The position numbers were made by a program, and so were the translations under genes. DNA of 64,000 nucleotides, taken from positions 1 to 64,000 of the forward strand of contig JBBAAW010000001.1 in NCBI GenBank assembly GCA_041658075.1, given 5' to 3'. This document shows, one piece after another, positions 1 through 8,250 of the stretch. This stretch comes from JBBAAW01 sp041658075. Lineage in GTDB: Bacteria > Patescibacteriota > WWE3 > UBA101185 > UBA10185. The notes under the pieces were generated by a model. The model worked only from the letters and a program-made list of their open reading frames with translations, had not been told where the DNA came from and did not search any database. How positions within the stretch are numbered: position 1 is the stretch's first letter; each line of letters begins with the position of its first letter.

Positions 1-82
1 CAAGATCGGAAGCAATTTTAGTGTTAGAAACACCTTTTTCATGAAGTTCCCAAGCTACTACTATTTGAGTTTGATTTATCAT
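1..82 (-). CDS. Partial helix-turn-helix protein, transposase-like N-terminus
   Basis: An open frame starts with ATG at 82 and runs off the left edge, giving 27 residues that begin MINQTQIVVAWELHEKG and continue into an HTH-like stretch (VSNTKIASDL). The pattern of helix, EKG turn and recognition helix resembles the N-terminal DNA-binding domain of IS transposases and small regulators; this is family-level pattern recognition only. TAGAAT lies exactly 6 bases upstream of the ATG, inside a perfect palindrome (83-101), so the promoter, an operator or an IS terminal repeat may coincide. It is divergent from the FtsB-like gene. Only the N-terminus is visible, so transposase versus regulator cannot be decided here. 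Confidence 0.5.
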   Translation of the reverse strand, partial: MINQTQIVVAWELHEKGVSNTKIASDL

Positions 83-101
83 GTCCATATTCTATATGGA
101 C
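83..101. repeat. Perfect 8-bp inverted repeat overlapping a promoter
   Basis: GTCCATAT (83-90), a TCT spacer, then ATATGGAC (94-101) form a perfect palindrome directly in front of the minus-strand ATG at 82. It contains that gene's apparent -10 (TAGAAT on the minus strand, 89-94). It could be an operator for autoregulation or the terminal inverted repeat of an insertion sequence whose body lies to the left. Confidence 0.6.
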
Positions 102-110
102 TGTCGGATA

Positions 111-139
111 TTTACGGAAACATTGCGCAGTGGTATGCT
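111..139 (+). promoter_or_regulatory. Promoter of the FtsB-like gene (leaderless type)
   Basis: TTTACG (111-116) and TATGCT (134-139) are 17 bases apart. A TGg extension sits at 131-133, and the ATG at 146 begins 6 bases after the -10. Transcription would start at about the first base of the start codon. Confidence 0.5.
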
Positions 140-145
140 TTTGAC

Positions 146-574
146 ATGGACGCAAAGTTTAACAAAAGTCTGGCAATTTCCGCGATTTTACTGCTTATTT
201 CCGCAAGTTTTATTACCGGGACTTTAAAAGTGGCACAAAGAGGTAAGCGACTTATTGAGGTGAAAAAGGAGTTAACGTTGCTACAACAAGAAAAAGAGCG
301 ACTTGAAAAGGAGGCGGAGTATCGCCAGTCACCCGAATTTGTAGAAAAAGAGGCCAGAAACAAGCTAAATATGGTAAAACCGGGCGAGGAAGTTTACTTA
401 AAGCCTAAAATTCTTGGCGACGATTTGCTAGGAGTGAAAAACGCGCGGGGTGACGGGCTAGACGATGAGACGGGCAAGGGCGGTGTGAAACACGGTTTTT
501 TTGCCTCTGTTACAGTAAGAATTAATAGTTTGTTTGACAGAATTAGGGATTTCTTGGTATTATTCCAAAGTTAA
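146..574 (+). CDS. FtsB/DivIC-like septum formation initiator protein
   Basis: A 142-residue protein with a short cytoplasmic N-terminus, one transmembrane segment (about residues 8-27), a charged coiled coil (about 32-60, rich in E/K/L) and then the motif SPEFVEKEARNKLNMVKPGE, which is typical of FtsB/DivIC proteins. Members sit in the division septum and link early and late divisome proteins. The frame is open upstream to an ATG at 41, but I chose the ATG at 146 because the protein then begins just before the membrane segment and an extended -10 lies 6 bases upstream. A charged, Gly/Asp-rich C-terminal tail (about 85-140) is longer than usual. It is followed 11 bases later by an initiator tRNA gene. 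Confidence 0.8.
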   Translation: MDAKFNKSLAISAILLLISASFITGTLKVAQRGKRLIEVKKELTLLQQEKERLEKEAEYRQSPEFVEKEARNKLNMVKPGEEVYLKPKILGDDLLGVKNARGDGLDDETGKGGVKHGFFASVTVRINSLFDRIRDFLVLFQS

Positions 575-585
575 TTTGGTATTTT

Positions 586-659
586 CGCGGGATGGAGGAG
601 TAGTACCTCGTCAGGCTCATAATCTGAAGACCCCGGTGCAAATCCGGGTCCCGCAACCA
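586..659 (+). tRNA. Initiator tRNA-fMet (CAT), CCA encoded
   Basis: A full cloverleaf of 74 bases can be folded by eye. The acceptor stem is 586-592 with 649-655, then A73 and encoded CCA (657-659). The D stem is GAGG/CCTC. The anticodon loop is CTCATAA with anticodon CAT. The T stem is CCCGG/CCGGG. Initiator identity comes from the unpaired C1 x A72 and the A11:U24 pair. Two features are odd. The lower anticodon stem has A29-U41, G30-C40, G31-U39 instead of three G-C pairs. The T loop reads TGCAAAT, so position 55 is G instead of U. Confidence 0.93.
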
Positions 660-672
660 AAATCTACCCACT

Positions 673-2385
673 TTACCTAAATTTATATAAAACTGCGGAG
701 TTTGATTCAGCAGTTCCGGCCTCCACTATCCGAATAAAAGTAAAAGTTAAAGGTTCAATTGGCGATATTGTTATTTGGCGTTCTCCTTGATTTTCTTCTT
801 TAAAATTATCTATTTTAATTAGGTATTGACTCTGGTTAAAAAAATTCATGCTTTGAGTAGCATCATCCCCATAAAAATAAACTAAGTACTTTGCACCCAT
901 GTTATGGGCTTTTTCTAGTCCGTCGGAAGATTTAAGAAGGTTTGTAAAGTCTGTTGATATAAACCCAGTTTCTTTGTTTTCATAGAAGTGGGGGTTTATA
1001 AGAGGCTGTTTGTAAATGTTTGTCCAAAAGAGTACTTCGTTGGTTTTGTTGTATGGGTACACAACTATGGGGGCTTTTAACTGCTCGGTTGCCCCGAGGT
1101 ATGTGTAAACCTTTGGCGGTGTTCCAACATGTGTGATTTTTAACGGGATAAAAAATTCAGAGATGCTGAAAAGCGCCATGACTGATAGTACTAATTGAGC
1201 CGCTTTGCGTTTCATTTTTCTATTAATTGATAGATTTATCAGTAAACGGTACCCGTATCCGGTAAAGATTAAGGTCAAAAATAAAATTAAGACCCCCGCT
1301 CGAGCCAAAACTCTGAACATGGGGAAAATTTTAAATAGAATATTGCTGGGTGTATAAATCGTGACCCCCTTTAGAGTTATCGATGGGGGCATAGTAAGTA
1401 TTATTAGTCCGATGATAGTTATTAAAAGCGCGGGATAATTTATCTGTGAAATCTCCCGTTTAGCGCGGAACAGCCAAACAACACCAACCAGAGCTAGTAT
1501 TAGATTCATCCAGCCTAAGTAAGAGGCTGAGTGCTCGGCCTTAAAGTAATTTTGCGTAAGATAATTTCTCCCGCTAGAAAGCTGATTTAGAAACTTCTGT
1601 GAAAGTTCACCAAAGAAAGGATTATCCACGGAGGGCAAAAGATAGTACCAAGGTCGCGAGGAGAAAACTATAAAATCCTCAAACGGTCTGTTTACTGCCA
1701 CACCGTTGATATTTTCTTCTATACGTATTCTAGTGCTAAAAAAATTAGATTTCACGTACGGAGCAATAAATGTGGACGAGAGTAAAATAAATACCGCCAA
1801 GGTCTTAACAACTCCACGCCAATAGCTTTTTACATCCGAAATTTTTGATTTGGACAACAATAGTTTAAATACCAAATAAATCGCAGCAAAGAGAACAGTA
1901 AAGTAACATAAATAATTGCTTAGCCCCATAAGTAGCGTCAATAACAAACCCAAGTAGATGTTTTTATGCGCACTTTTTGAAAAAAACAGCGTGTCCAAGA
2001 ACCAAATAACAGGCCAAAACTGCATTAGGTCAAAATGAGAACGACTTTGATAGGCTAGATATGGGTTTGCTATAAATACTGTGGCAAGCAAGAGCGCAAT
2101 AAACCGTCCGAAAATTTTTTTAAAGAATCTAAAGGAAAAAAAGTAATTTAACGCCATTCCACCTAAAACTATTAGGTTATAAGCAGCTACTGGGTTGCTA
2201 AGCCTTGCTAGCACGTAAGACAGAATGGAAATAACAGGCTGGTTGTTTATAAGGGATCCAAAACAATACCCTGTAGGAAAGCCAATATAGTCTGTGCATC
2301 CCGGAAGCCTTGATACAAGGGTTGAAATGACAAAAAAGCCCATGTTATCTTCTATAAATCCTACAAGAAAATTACTAATTATCAT
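673..2385 (-). CDS. GT-C-like polytopic membrane protein (putative glycosyltransferase)
   Basis: 570 residues with about 10 hydrophobic segments between residues 45 and 420 and a C-terminal soluble part of about 150 residues. The N-terminal loop (IEDN, then a G-F-P-T-G motif) resembles the first extracytoplasmic loop of GT-C enzymes, where an acidic residue is catalytic. Unlike normal family members it has no first membrane helix: the protein starts inside that loop. An in-frame TAG lies four codons upstream, yet the start is supported by an extended -10 (TGt TAGTAT, 2392-2400) exactly 6 bases before the ATG. So this is either a genuinely shortened protein or one whose first helix was lost. 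The substrate is unknown. It converges on the tRNA gene. Confidence 0.7.
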   Translation of the reverse strand: MIISNFLVGFIEDNMGFFVISTLVSRLPGCTDYIGFPTGYCFGSLINNQPVISILSYVLARLSNPVAAYNLIVLGGMALNYFFSFRFFKKIFGRFIALLLATVFIANPYLAYQSRSHFDLMQFWPVIWFLDTLFFSKSAHKNIYLGLLLTLLMGLSNYLCYFTVLFAAIYLVFKLLLSKSKISDVKSYWRGVVKTLAVFILLSSTFIAPYVKSNFFSTRIRIEENINGVAVNRPFEDFIVFSSRPWYYLLPSVDNPFFGELSQKFLNQLSSGRNYLTQNYFKAEHSASYLGWMNLILALVGVVWLFRAKREISQINYPALLITIIGLIILTMPPSITLKGVTIYTPSNILFKIFPMFRVLARAGVLILFLTLIFTGYGYRLLINLSINRKMKRKAAQLVLSVMALFSISEFFIPLKITHVGTPPKVYTYLGATEQLKAPIVVYPYNKTNEVLFWTNIYKQPLINPHFYENKETGFISTDFTNLLKSSDGLEKAHNMGAKYLVYFYGDDATQSMNFFNQSQYLIKIDNFKEENQGERQITISPIEPLTFTFIRIVEAGTAESNSAVLYKFR

Positions 2386-2391
2386 ATAGGT

Positions 2392-2420
2392 ATACTAACA
2401 GAATTTCTTAGTCTTGTTAC
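2392..2420 (-). promoter_or_regulatory. Promoter of the GT-C-like gene starting at 2385 (leaderless type)
   Basis: Minus strand: GTAACA (2420-2415), 17 bases, TAGTAT (2397-2392) preceded by TGT, then 6 bases and the ATG at 2385. It decides the start of a protein that otherwise looks N-terminally short. Confidence 0.5.
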
Positions 2421-2461
2421 CGTGTACCTTCAGCTGCTAGAAATAACGAGTAATTTGTGGT

Positions 2462-5400
2462 ATGTTCCAAAAGTGGGATTTAACAATGATAATAAAAATA
2501 TTTAGCTACATTCGTCACAAATATATCTTGATTATTCTGCTGCTGGGTTTTTTACCTTTCACTTGGTTTAAATCAGGCTACCTTCTTAGGTCGGAGGAAG
2601 TGGGGTACCTGGATTACACTAATTTATTTAGCAAATACCCGTACGCTTGGAGCGAACATTCAAGCAATGGTGCCCCAACGTCGTATTCCAACCATCTAGC
2701 TATTTTTCCAATTGGATTAATGTATAGGCTTTTTGATATTGTCGGGCTTTCTCCTCTTGCGGCCCAATACATCGTGATCATTTTGTATTTTCAACTTACT
2801 TTAATATCTTCGTATCTCCTCGTTAGACATATTACAAAAAATTCTTTGGCAGCATTATATGCGTCTATTTTTTACGGATTTACTTTTTATAATCTTTCAA
2901 CTTTCTTTTATACCTCGAAGATGATACAGACAGTTATTATCCCGCCACTGTTTTATATTTTTTATGAATATCTCGTTACAAGGAAGACTAGGTATATTTT
3001 TTATAACTTCCTCCTTTTTCTTGTCTGTATGGGTTTATTTGCCAATCCCGCTAATGGCGTACTCACGCTGTTAGTGTACCCCATATGTTTCTTTTATTAT
3101 CTAATAGGTCAAAAGGGTTTAGGTAAACTGGATACTTTGCTAAGAGCACTTCGCTTTTTTCTTCCAATTATTCCTATTATTGCCTACATCTTTCTCGTGT
3201 ACTATTATTCTGTACTTGCTCCCGGATTATACGAAGCGATAAGAGAAAATAACGCTTTTGCCAGTTCGTTCTTACACACCCAAATAAGCGCACTAATACA
3301 GAATTTTAAGGGCGCCTGGTGGGAATCTCAAGAAGTCTACAACCCATGGACCTCCTTATTGTCAAATAGATTCTCAATATTATCTTCTATGCTTCTCACC
3401 TTTATTTTATTCATCGGATATTACACAATCAAGGAGTCTTTAGAATTAAAAAGATATATTTACTGGCTTTTCCTTGTTCTCATCTTTATCTTTATGGCCA
3501 AAGGTTCTTCGGAGCCTTTGAGTTTTATATACCCAGTTTTATTTAAATATATACCCGGTTTTTTTATGTTTAGGGAATCGTGGGCGAAGTTTTCACCCGT
3601 TCTAATTTTTTGTGCCACGTTAGCTTTTTCCTTCTCTATTGCGTCTCTATTAAGGTTACGGTATGGAAAAGTGTTTAGCGAACGTGTATTACCAATATTT
3701 CTCCTAATTAATGCAGTTCCATTTTTTGTGGGCGGTCCCTTTAGTAGTTTAGATGCAAATTACCGCAGTAATCTGGATGTGAAAATTCCTAATTATTGGG
3801 AAGAGGCAAGAGCATGGTCCAGAAATAACAAAGAGGCCAATGTCTTACCCCTACCACTAATGTACGAAGATCAGGAGTATTATGATTGGTATGTGGGTCG
3901 TGGAGGTGACTTTGTAGGTTATCTGCCACCAACGTTACTTTTTAGTAACAGCATCGGTGTACGTGATTCTGGATTTCCAACCCATAGCAGGCTTTTTAGG
4001 TTTTATAATCCTAAATTACTTGCCTTACTAAATGTGGATTATGTCTTAAATCAAAAAGATGTAATAAATGGTGGGCTTGGTTCTCTGTATACTGTACAGA
4101 GTTTGGTAAAGGATGGTGTTATAAATAGCAAACCCAACATTTCATTTGGGCGACTAGATTTATATAAAGTAACCCCCCAGTATTATTTGCCTAGAATATT
4201 TGCCGCAGGAAGTATTTGGAATTATACGGGCGATGTTGGCATGACAACTCCGGCCTCCAGTCTCCCTTATTTTTCCAAAGATAACACATCTGTGTTAGCG
4301 CTAAATAGGATTAATGGGGATGGGTTGGATAACAACGAGATTATCGTTCCAGACAGGATAAAATCTGTTAAGAGGGATTTTAACACTTGGAGCAACGGGT
4401 GGGCATGGCCAGTTGTAGCCAGTACCGACCCTTCAAGTTGGACATACAAACTTGTGAGGTTAAAAGAGCAATTTGTGATCGCCCTAACTATTGACCCTAG
4501 ACAGAAGGTTGATGTGAAACTATGGTTGGCTGGGAAAAGAGCCGCTGAAATTAGTGCATTTGATTTAGCCCACGATATTAGGGAGGGGGTTTCTGAAGAT
4601 TATATAACAGCAATTGCAAACGTTTTTCAAAGTATCGAGGGGATAGATAGTTCAAAAAGGGATGTTACTTTTTGGAGCCTGGTGGGAAAAACCATTATGT
4701 ATGTTAAGAGGTCAAACCAAGCGTTACAAATGTCGGGAATGTCGGAAGATTCATTAGCAAAAATTTCTGACGAGTACAACAAATTCATTTTATGGGTGGA
4801 GGATGCTGCAAATCCAACTTGTACGGACTACTGTTTTAATGTAACCGCACCTAAGAGCGGCACATACGACTTGTTGCTAAGTCGTTCAGGTTTCAATGGT
4901 GTGAGTGCCGATGAAATATCCGTAGAACTTTACGATTATATTGAGAAAAAGAAATTGAATGCTATAGATTACACGGATGCGTGGTTTAAAATTGAGTCTC
5001 TGAAGTTAGATGCTGGAAAGAAGTATAAAATTGGGCTTGTACTTCCAGATATGCCGAATATTGTGAGTTCGGGTAAATGGTTAATTGATGCCTATTCAGA
5101 TAATGTTAGTAGCTTGAAAATGGAACCTCAAGCATCAATTCCGCGATCGGTAATAGGTGTAAAAGCTACTGAAAAAGACAACATATCAGAAGACCGATTC
5201 TATATATCAGACAGTTCGGTTTTTCATAAGGAACTTCACGGATGGCTTCCCGAACGGAACTACGAAATATCTTTTGATTATTACACGGAAAACGGCAAGT
5301 TGGGGGTAGCTACTGTTGAGGATGTTCTCGATCTAGAAAAAAGTAGCTTACATCAAAATAATCCCGAATATATTCCCACTGAAAAGAAACTGACCTATAG

Positions 5401-6058
5401 GAGAGAAATAGAATCTGTTTGCGACAAATATAGGTATCTTCTTGGTGAATGCAAAAACCATTTTAGTGACAGAATAACTTCCAACTTTCATTCTACCGGG
5501 GCTTATATATACATATATGGCTACGGTGTCGGGGAGGATAAATTTCCTGAGATTTTAATTGATAATCTTGCCGTTAAAGAGGTAAGAAACCCCATATCTT
5601 TTTTGAAGTACGGCGAGGCATACAATATGAAACCCCCCTCTATAAAGTTTGCGAGGCTGTCCCCCACAAAGTATAAGGTGATTGTAGCGGATTCGGACAA
5701 TTCATACGACTTAATATTCAACCAGAACTTTAATTTTGGATGGAGGCTTTACAGAGAAGACAGTGCGAACTATGCATCCTCCAATAATATTCTACTCAAA
5801 CTCATTTACGAATACTTACCACTTACTGGTGGAAAGAGTTTTATAGACCAGCATTATCTTGCCAACGGGTACGCAAACGCTTGGGTAGTACCCAAAAAGT
5901 TTAGTAACAGTACGTTGGTGATTGAATACTGGCCTCAAAGATACTTTTATTTGGTGTCTTTGCTGGTCCTAATAATAGTCGTTTTCTCTGCTGGATACAT
6001 TCTTATCAAATTTATTAGAATAGTTTATAAGTATGTAAGGCAAAAATATGGTAAATAA
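2462..6058 (+). CDS. Giant GT-C-like membrane protein with large extracytoplasmic domain
   Basis: 1198 residues. Residues 1-430 hold about 11-12 membrane segments with a GT-C-like first loop (SEEVGYLDYTN). Residues 440-1160 form a large soluble, presumably extracytoplasmic, region. One membrane helix (about 1165-1187) and a basic tail (KYVRQKYGK) end the protein. The whole architecture, including motifs TWSNGWAWP near 645 and HYLANGYANAWV near 1135, recurs in the protein at 38953-42300. Such proteins resemble arabinofuranosyl- or other polyprenyl-phosphate-sugar-dependent transferases, but the donor and acceptor are unknown. It overlaps the next small membrane gene by 11 bases. An alternative ATG lies at 2486. 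Confidence 0.75.
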   Translation: MFQKWDLTMIIKIFSYIRHKYILIILLLGFLPFTWFKSGYLLRSEEVGYLDYTNLFSKYPYAWSEHSSNGAPTSYSNHLAIFPIGLMYRLFDIVGLSPLAAQYIVIILYFQLTLISSYLLVRHITKNSLAALYASIFYGFTFYNLSTFFYTSKMIQTVIIPPLFYIFYEYLVTRKTRYIFYNFLLFLVCMGLFANPANGVLTLLVYPICFFYYLIGQKGLGKLDTLLRALRFFLPIIPIIAYIFLVYYYSVLAPGLYEAIRENNAFASSFLHTQISALIQNFKGAWWESQEVYNPWTSLLSNRFSILSSMLLTFILFIGYYTIKESLELKRYIYWLFLVLIFIFMAKGSSEPLSFIYPVLFKYIPGFFMFRESWAKFSPVLIFCATLAFSFSIASLLRLRYGKVFSERVLPIFLLINAVPFFVGGPFSSLDANYRSNLDVKIPNYWEEARAWSRNNKEANVLPLPLMYEDQEYYDWYVGRGGDFVGYLPPTLLFSNSIGVRDSGFPTHSRLFRFYNPKLLALLNVDYVLNQKDVINGGLGSLYTVQSLVKDGVINSKPNISFGRLDLYKVTPQYYLPRIFAAGSIWNYTGDVGMTTPASSLPYFSKDNTSVLALNRINGDGLDNNEIIVPDRIKSVKRDFNTWSNGWAWPVVASTDPSSWTYKLVRLKEQFVIALTIDPRQKVDVKLWLAGKRAAEISAFDLAHDIREGVSEDYITAIANVFQSIEGIDSSKRDVTFWSLVGKTIMYVKRSNQALQMSGMSEDSLAKISDEYNKFILWVEDAANPTCTDYCFNVTAPKSGTYDLLLSRSGFNGVSADEISVELYDYIEKKKLNAIDYTDAWFKIESLKLDAGKKYKIGLVLPDMPNIVSSGKWLIDAYSDNVSSLKMEPQASIPRSVIGVKATEKDNISEDRFYISDSSVFHKELHGWLPERNYEISFDYYTENGKLGVATVEDVLDLEKSSLHQNNPEYIPTEKKLTYRREIESVCDKYRYLLGECKNHFSDRITSNFHSTGAYIYIYGYGVGEDKFPEILIDNLAVKEVRNPISFLKYGEAYNMKPPSIKFARLSPTKYKVIVADSDNSYDLIFNQNFNFGWRLYREDSANYASSNNILLKLIYEYLPLTGGKSFIDQHYLANGYANAWVVPKKFSNSTLVIEYWPQRYFYLVSLLVLIIVVFSAGYILIKFIRIVYKYVRQKYGK

Positions 6059-6389
6059 CTTGCTTAAGAAAAGATGGATTTTACCGCTGGTAATATCGCT
6101 CGGGATCTTTTTTGACATCTTTCTATTAGAAAGTCCGTCCCAGTACTTGTATACCTTTTTAATTCTCTTGCTTTTATTGTTTATCCATAGAGAAGGTATC
6201 GGTCATATGCCATTGTTTAACGTCTCCATGGTTTTTTTCCTGCTTGTTTTGCTTAGGTTGATTCTTCGCTTCAGCTCGGTTCTAACTGAGAAATTTGCAG
6301 TTTGGTTTTTTGTTTTCGCTTTTGCCGCCGTGATCAAACGAGCGCTTTCAATACGCTCATTAGCTAATAAGCCCCCTCTAGAATTGTGA
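6048..6389 (+). CDS. Small four-helix membrane protein, partner of giant GT-C protein
   Basis: 113 residues, about four hydrophobic helices (10-27, 33-46, 58-73, 83-98). It starts inside the 3' end of the giant GT-C-like gene (11-base overlap), so translation is probably coupled. No known domain is recognised. A motif LTEKFAVWFFVF (79-90) matches LAKEFAIWMFYIFI in the small protein that follows the second giant GT-C gene (42293-42673). The repeated pairing suggests a subunit, chaperone or stabiliser of the large protein; that is inference. Confidence 0.75.
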   Translation: MVNNLLKKRWILPLVISLGIFFDIFLLESPSQYLYTFLILLLLLFIHREGIGHMPLFNVSMVFFLLVLLRLILRFSSVLTEKFAVWFFVFAFAAVIKRALSIRSLANKPPLEL

Positions 6390-6433
6390 ATGCAGTAAGA
6401 ATGGTCAGAATAGACCCTGTGCTAAAATTTGAC

Positions 6434-7273
6434 CTAAACCAGCACATCTCCAACTGATAGATCGTTAGATTCAATAAGAACCACCCCATCCAGAGTCGAT
6501 ACACCAAACCATTTTTTATACTTAAATAACACAACACCTCTTTTCCTTGGAACAAATGTATTAGAAATCTTAACAACCTTTCCACCTCTAAGTTGAGAAA
6601 ATCCACCCGGATAAGGATATACAGCACCTCTAATGAGATTTCTTATGTCCGTAGTTTTTAAAGACCAGTTAATCTTTCCATCTTCCGGGGCTCTCCTTGG
6701 GGCGTAGGTTGCCTCCCGCAAATCCTGCGGAGTTGGCACAAAGTTTTTCTTCGTCAGTCTATCGAGAGCTAACACTACTATACTGCCAGATAAATCAGTA
6801 AGCTTTTTCCTAATGGTTCTGGCATTGTCGTATTCCGAAATTTTTACTTTTTTCTGTACTATAATTGGACCATCGTCTACACCTTTTTCTATGATGTGAA
6901 CGGATACACCCGTACATTCCTCCCCTCGAATTATTGCCCAATTTATTGGATGCACTCCACGATTCTTTGGTAACAGTGCGGCGTGTATATTTAGAAAGAT
7001 TAACCCAGGCAGTTCGAGCAACTTTCTGTGTATGATCTTTGGCCATGAAGCTGACACAACAACATCAGGGTTGGTTGCAAGGATAGCTTCCATCAGTTCT
7101 GTTTCATTTTTTGCCATCGAGAAATTAACACCCTCACGAGAACAAAGGGTTTGTATAGATTGTACCGAATACCCAGAGGGTACCGTAACACCTACAACCT
7201 TATGTTTACTGAATAAAAGCCCTTTTAGAGCATTTAGCGCGTTTTCATTCCATCCAATCAAATGTACTTTCAT
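6434..7273 (-). CDS. Formyltransferase (Fmt/ArnA-N-like, likely on a sugar amine)
   Basis: 279 residues with the 10-formyl-tetrahydrofolate-dependent formyltransferase fold. FLNIHAALLPKNRG supplies the Asn-x-His pair (N95, H97), and GVDDGPI supplies the catalytic Asp (about D133). The C-terminal part (ATYAPRRAPEDGKINW, then PYPGGFS) is the FMT C-terminal domain seen in Fmt and ArnA. It is the last gene of a three-gene run, and its ATG overlaps the previous stop by 4 bases. Housekeeping Met-tRNA formyltransferase is a possible alternative, because an initiator tRNA lies nearby. However, the N-terminal nucleotide-binding segment is shortened and the operon partners are glycan genes, so a nucleotide-sugar amine substrate is favoured. 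Confidence 0.75.
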   Translation of the reverse strand: MKVHLIGWNENALNALKGLLFSKHKVVGVTVPSGYSVQSIQTLCSREGVNFSMAKNETELMEAILATNPDVVVSASWPKIIHRKLLELPGLIFLNIHAALLPKNRGVHPINWAIIRGEECTGVSVHIIEKGVDDGPIIVQKKVKISEYDNARTIRKKLTDLSGSIVVLALDRLTKKNFVPTPQDLREATYAPRRAPEDGKINWSLKTTDIRNLIRGAVYPYPGGFSQLRGGKVVKISNTFVPRKRGVVLFKYKKWFGVSTLDGVVLIESNDLSVGDVLV

Positions 7274-8250
7274 AGATCTTTTCCAAAATCATATTGATAT
7301 GTGGTTCGCTTAAAGCCCCTCGATCCAATGCCTTCCTTGAAAAAGATCAAGCTTCTGCTTGGTTCCATAACGTTTGTCGATGATGTATCCATTGATATAC
7401 CCAAGTCTAAATAGTGATATCCATTTTCTATACCCCAAAGAGATATTTCATAGAATAAGCGATTTACCGCACGTAGCTCCTGCCTACTATAATAATGAGC
7501 AATATAAAAGGTAAGAAGTGTAGTTTTGTTACAGACGAAAACCAAGATTCCTGCCACTGGCACCTTGTTCTTATCATAAGCCATAAAAAGTTTTAGACTC
7601 TCTGGAAATAATCTTTTAATTTTTTTTATCTCATCAAGCGTATGCGTTGGGAGAACATTAAATTTCTTCTTGTTTTCCAACAGAATGTTGTAGAATGATT
7701 CGTAATCATCGTTTATTTCAACAGAGACACCAAGCTTGTATGATTTAGCAACAGCCCTTTTGTGCATTGAGGAGAAAGTATCCAATAACTCACCTTTAAT
7801 ATTCCACAAAAGCTTTATATTGGAAATTAAATGGTGCCTTTCGTCAAATCCTCGATACTTCAACACAAAGTCGATCACTTCCCCCTCTTCTAAAGAATAA
7901 ACATAGGGAGGTGCGGTAATTTGAATCTGCTTTACATTGCTGCATTTTATATGATTCAGAAACGTATCAATAATTTGTTCAACAACAGAATATTCGTATG
8001 TCTTGGTCACAAATCCTCCATAGGAAGCTCCTATAGGCGATTTATAAACACCATTAACGAGCCCACCGGGAATAACCGCGATTAGTTCTTCTTTTTCATA
8101 AAAAGCAAGATTTGTAAACGTGAATCTTTCTTCAGGATGATATTGCAAGAAGCCGAGTTTATGGAAAATGGTCCCATTGTACGACTCGTCAACAAACGAG
8201 TCCCATTCTGCTGGGTTTTTAATGTCAATCTCTTTAATTACTATACTCAT
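7270..8250 (-). CDS. GNAT/FemAB-like acyltransferase
   Basis: 326 residues. It has the two-lobed pattern of FemAB-like/BioF2-like GNAT proteins: an N-terminal lobe with SPIGASYGGFV (about residues 70-80), and a C-terminal lobe with HKRAVAKSYKLGV, then LFMAYDKNKVPVAGILVF and DLGISMD. Members transfer aminoacyl or acyl groups to amines in cell-wall or glycan precursors. The ATG overlaps the upstream GT2 gene by 17 bases, and its stop overlaps the formyltransferase start, so the three are co-translated. Acylation of a sugar amine is plausible; the exact acyl donor cannot be read from sequence. Confidence 0.65.
   Translation of the reverse strand: MSIVIKEIDIKNPAEWDSFVDESYNGTIFHKLGFLQYHPEERFTFTNLAFYEKEELIAVIPGGLVNGVYKSPIGASYGGFVTKTYEYSVVEQIIDTFLNHIKCSNVKQIQITAPPYVYSLEEGEVIDFVLKYRGFDERHHLISNIKLLWNIKGELLDTFSSMHKRAVAKSYKLGVSVEINDDYESFYNILLENKKKFNVLPTHTLDEIKKIKRLFPESLKLFMAYDKNKVPVAGILVFVCNKTTLLTFYIAHYYSRQELRAVNRLFYEISLWGIENGYHYLDLGISMDTSSTNVMEPSRSLIFFKEGIGSRGFKRTTYQYDFGKDL

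Noticed and set aside
6364..6627. Minus-strand frame at the 3' end of the formyltransferase gene
   Set aside because: It overlaps the formyltransferase in another frame and has no family pattern.
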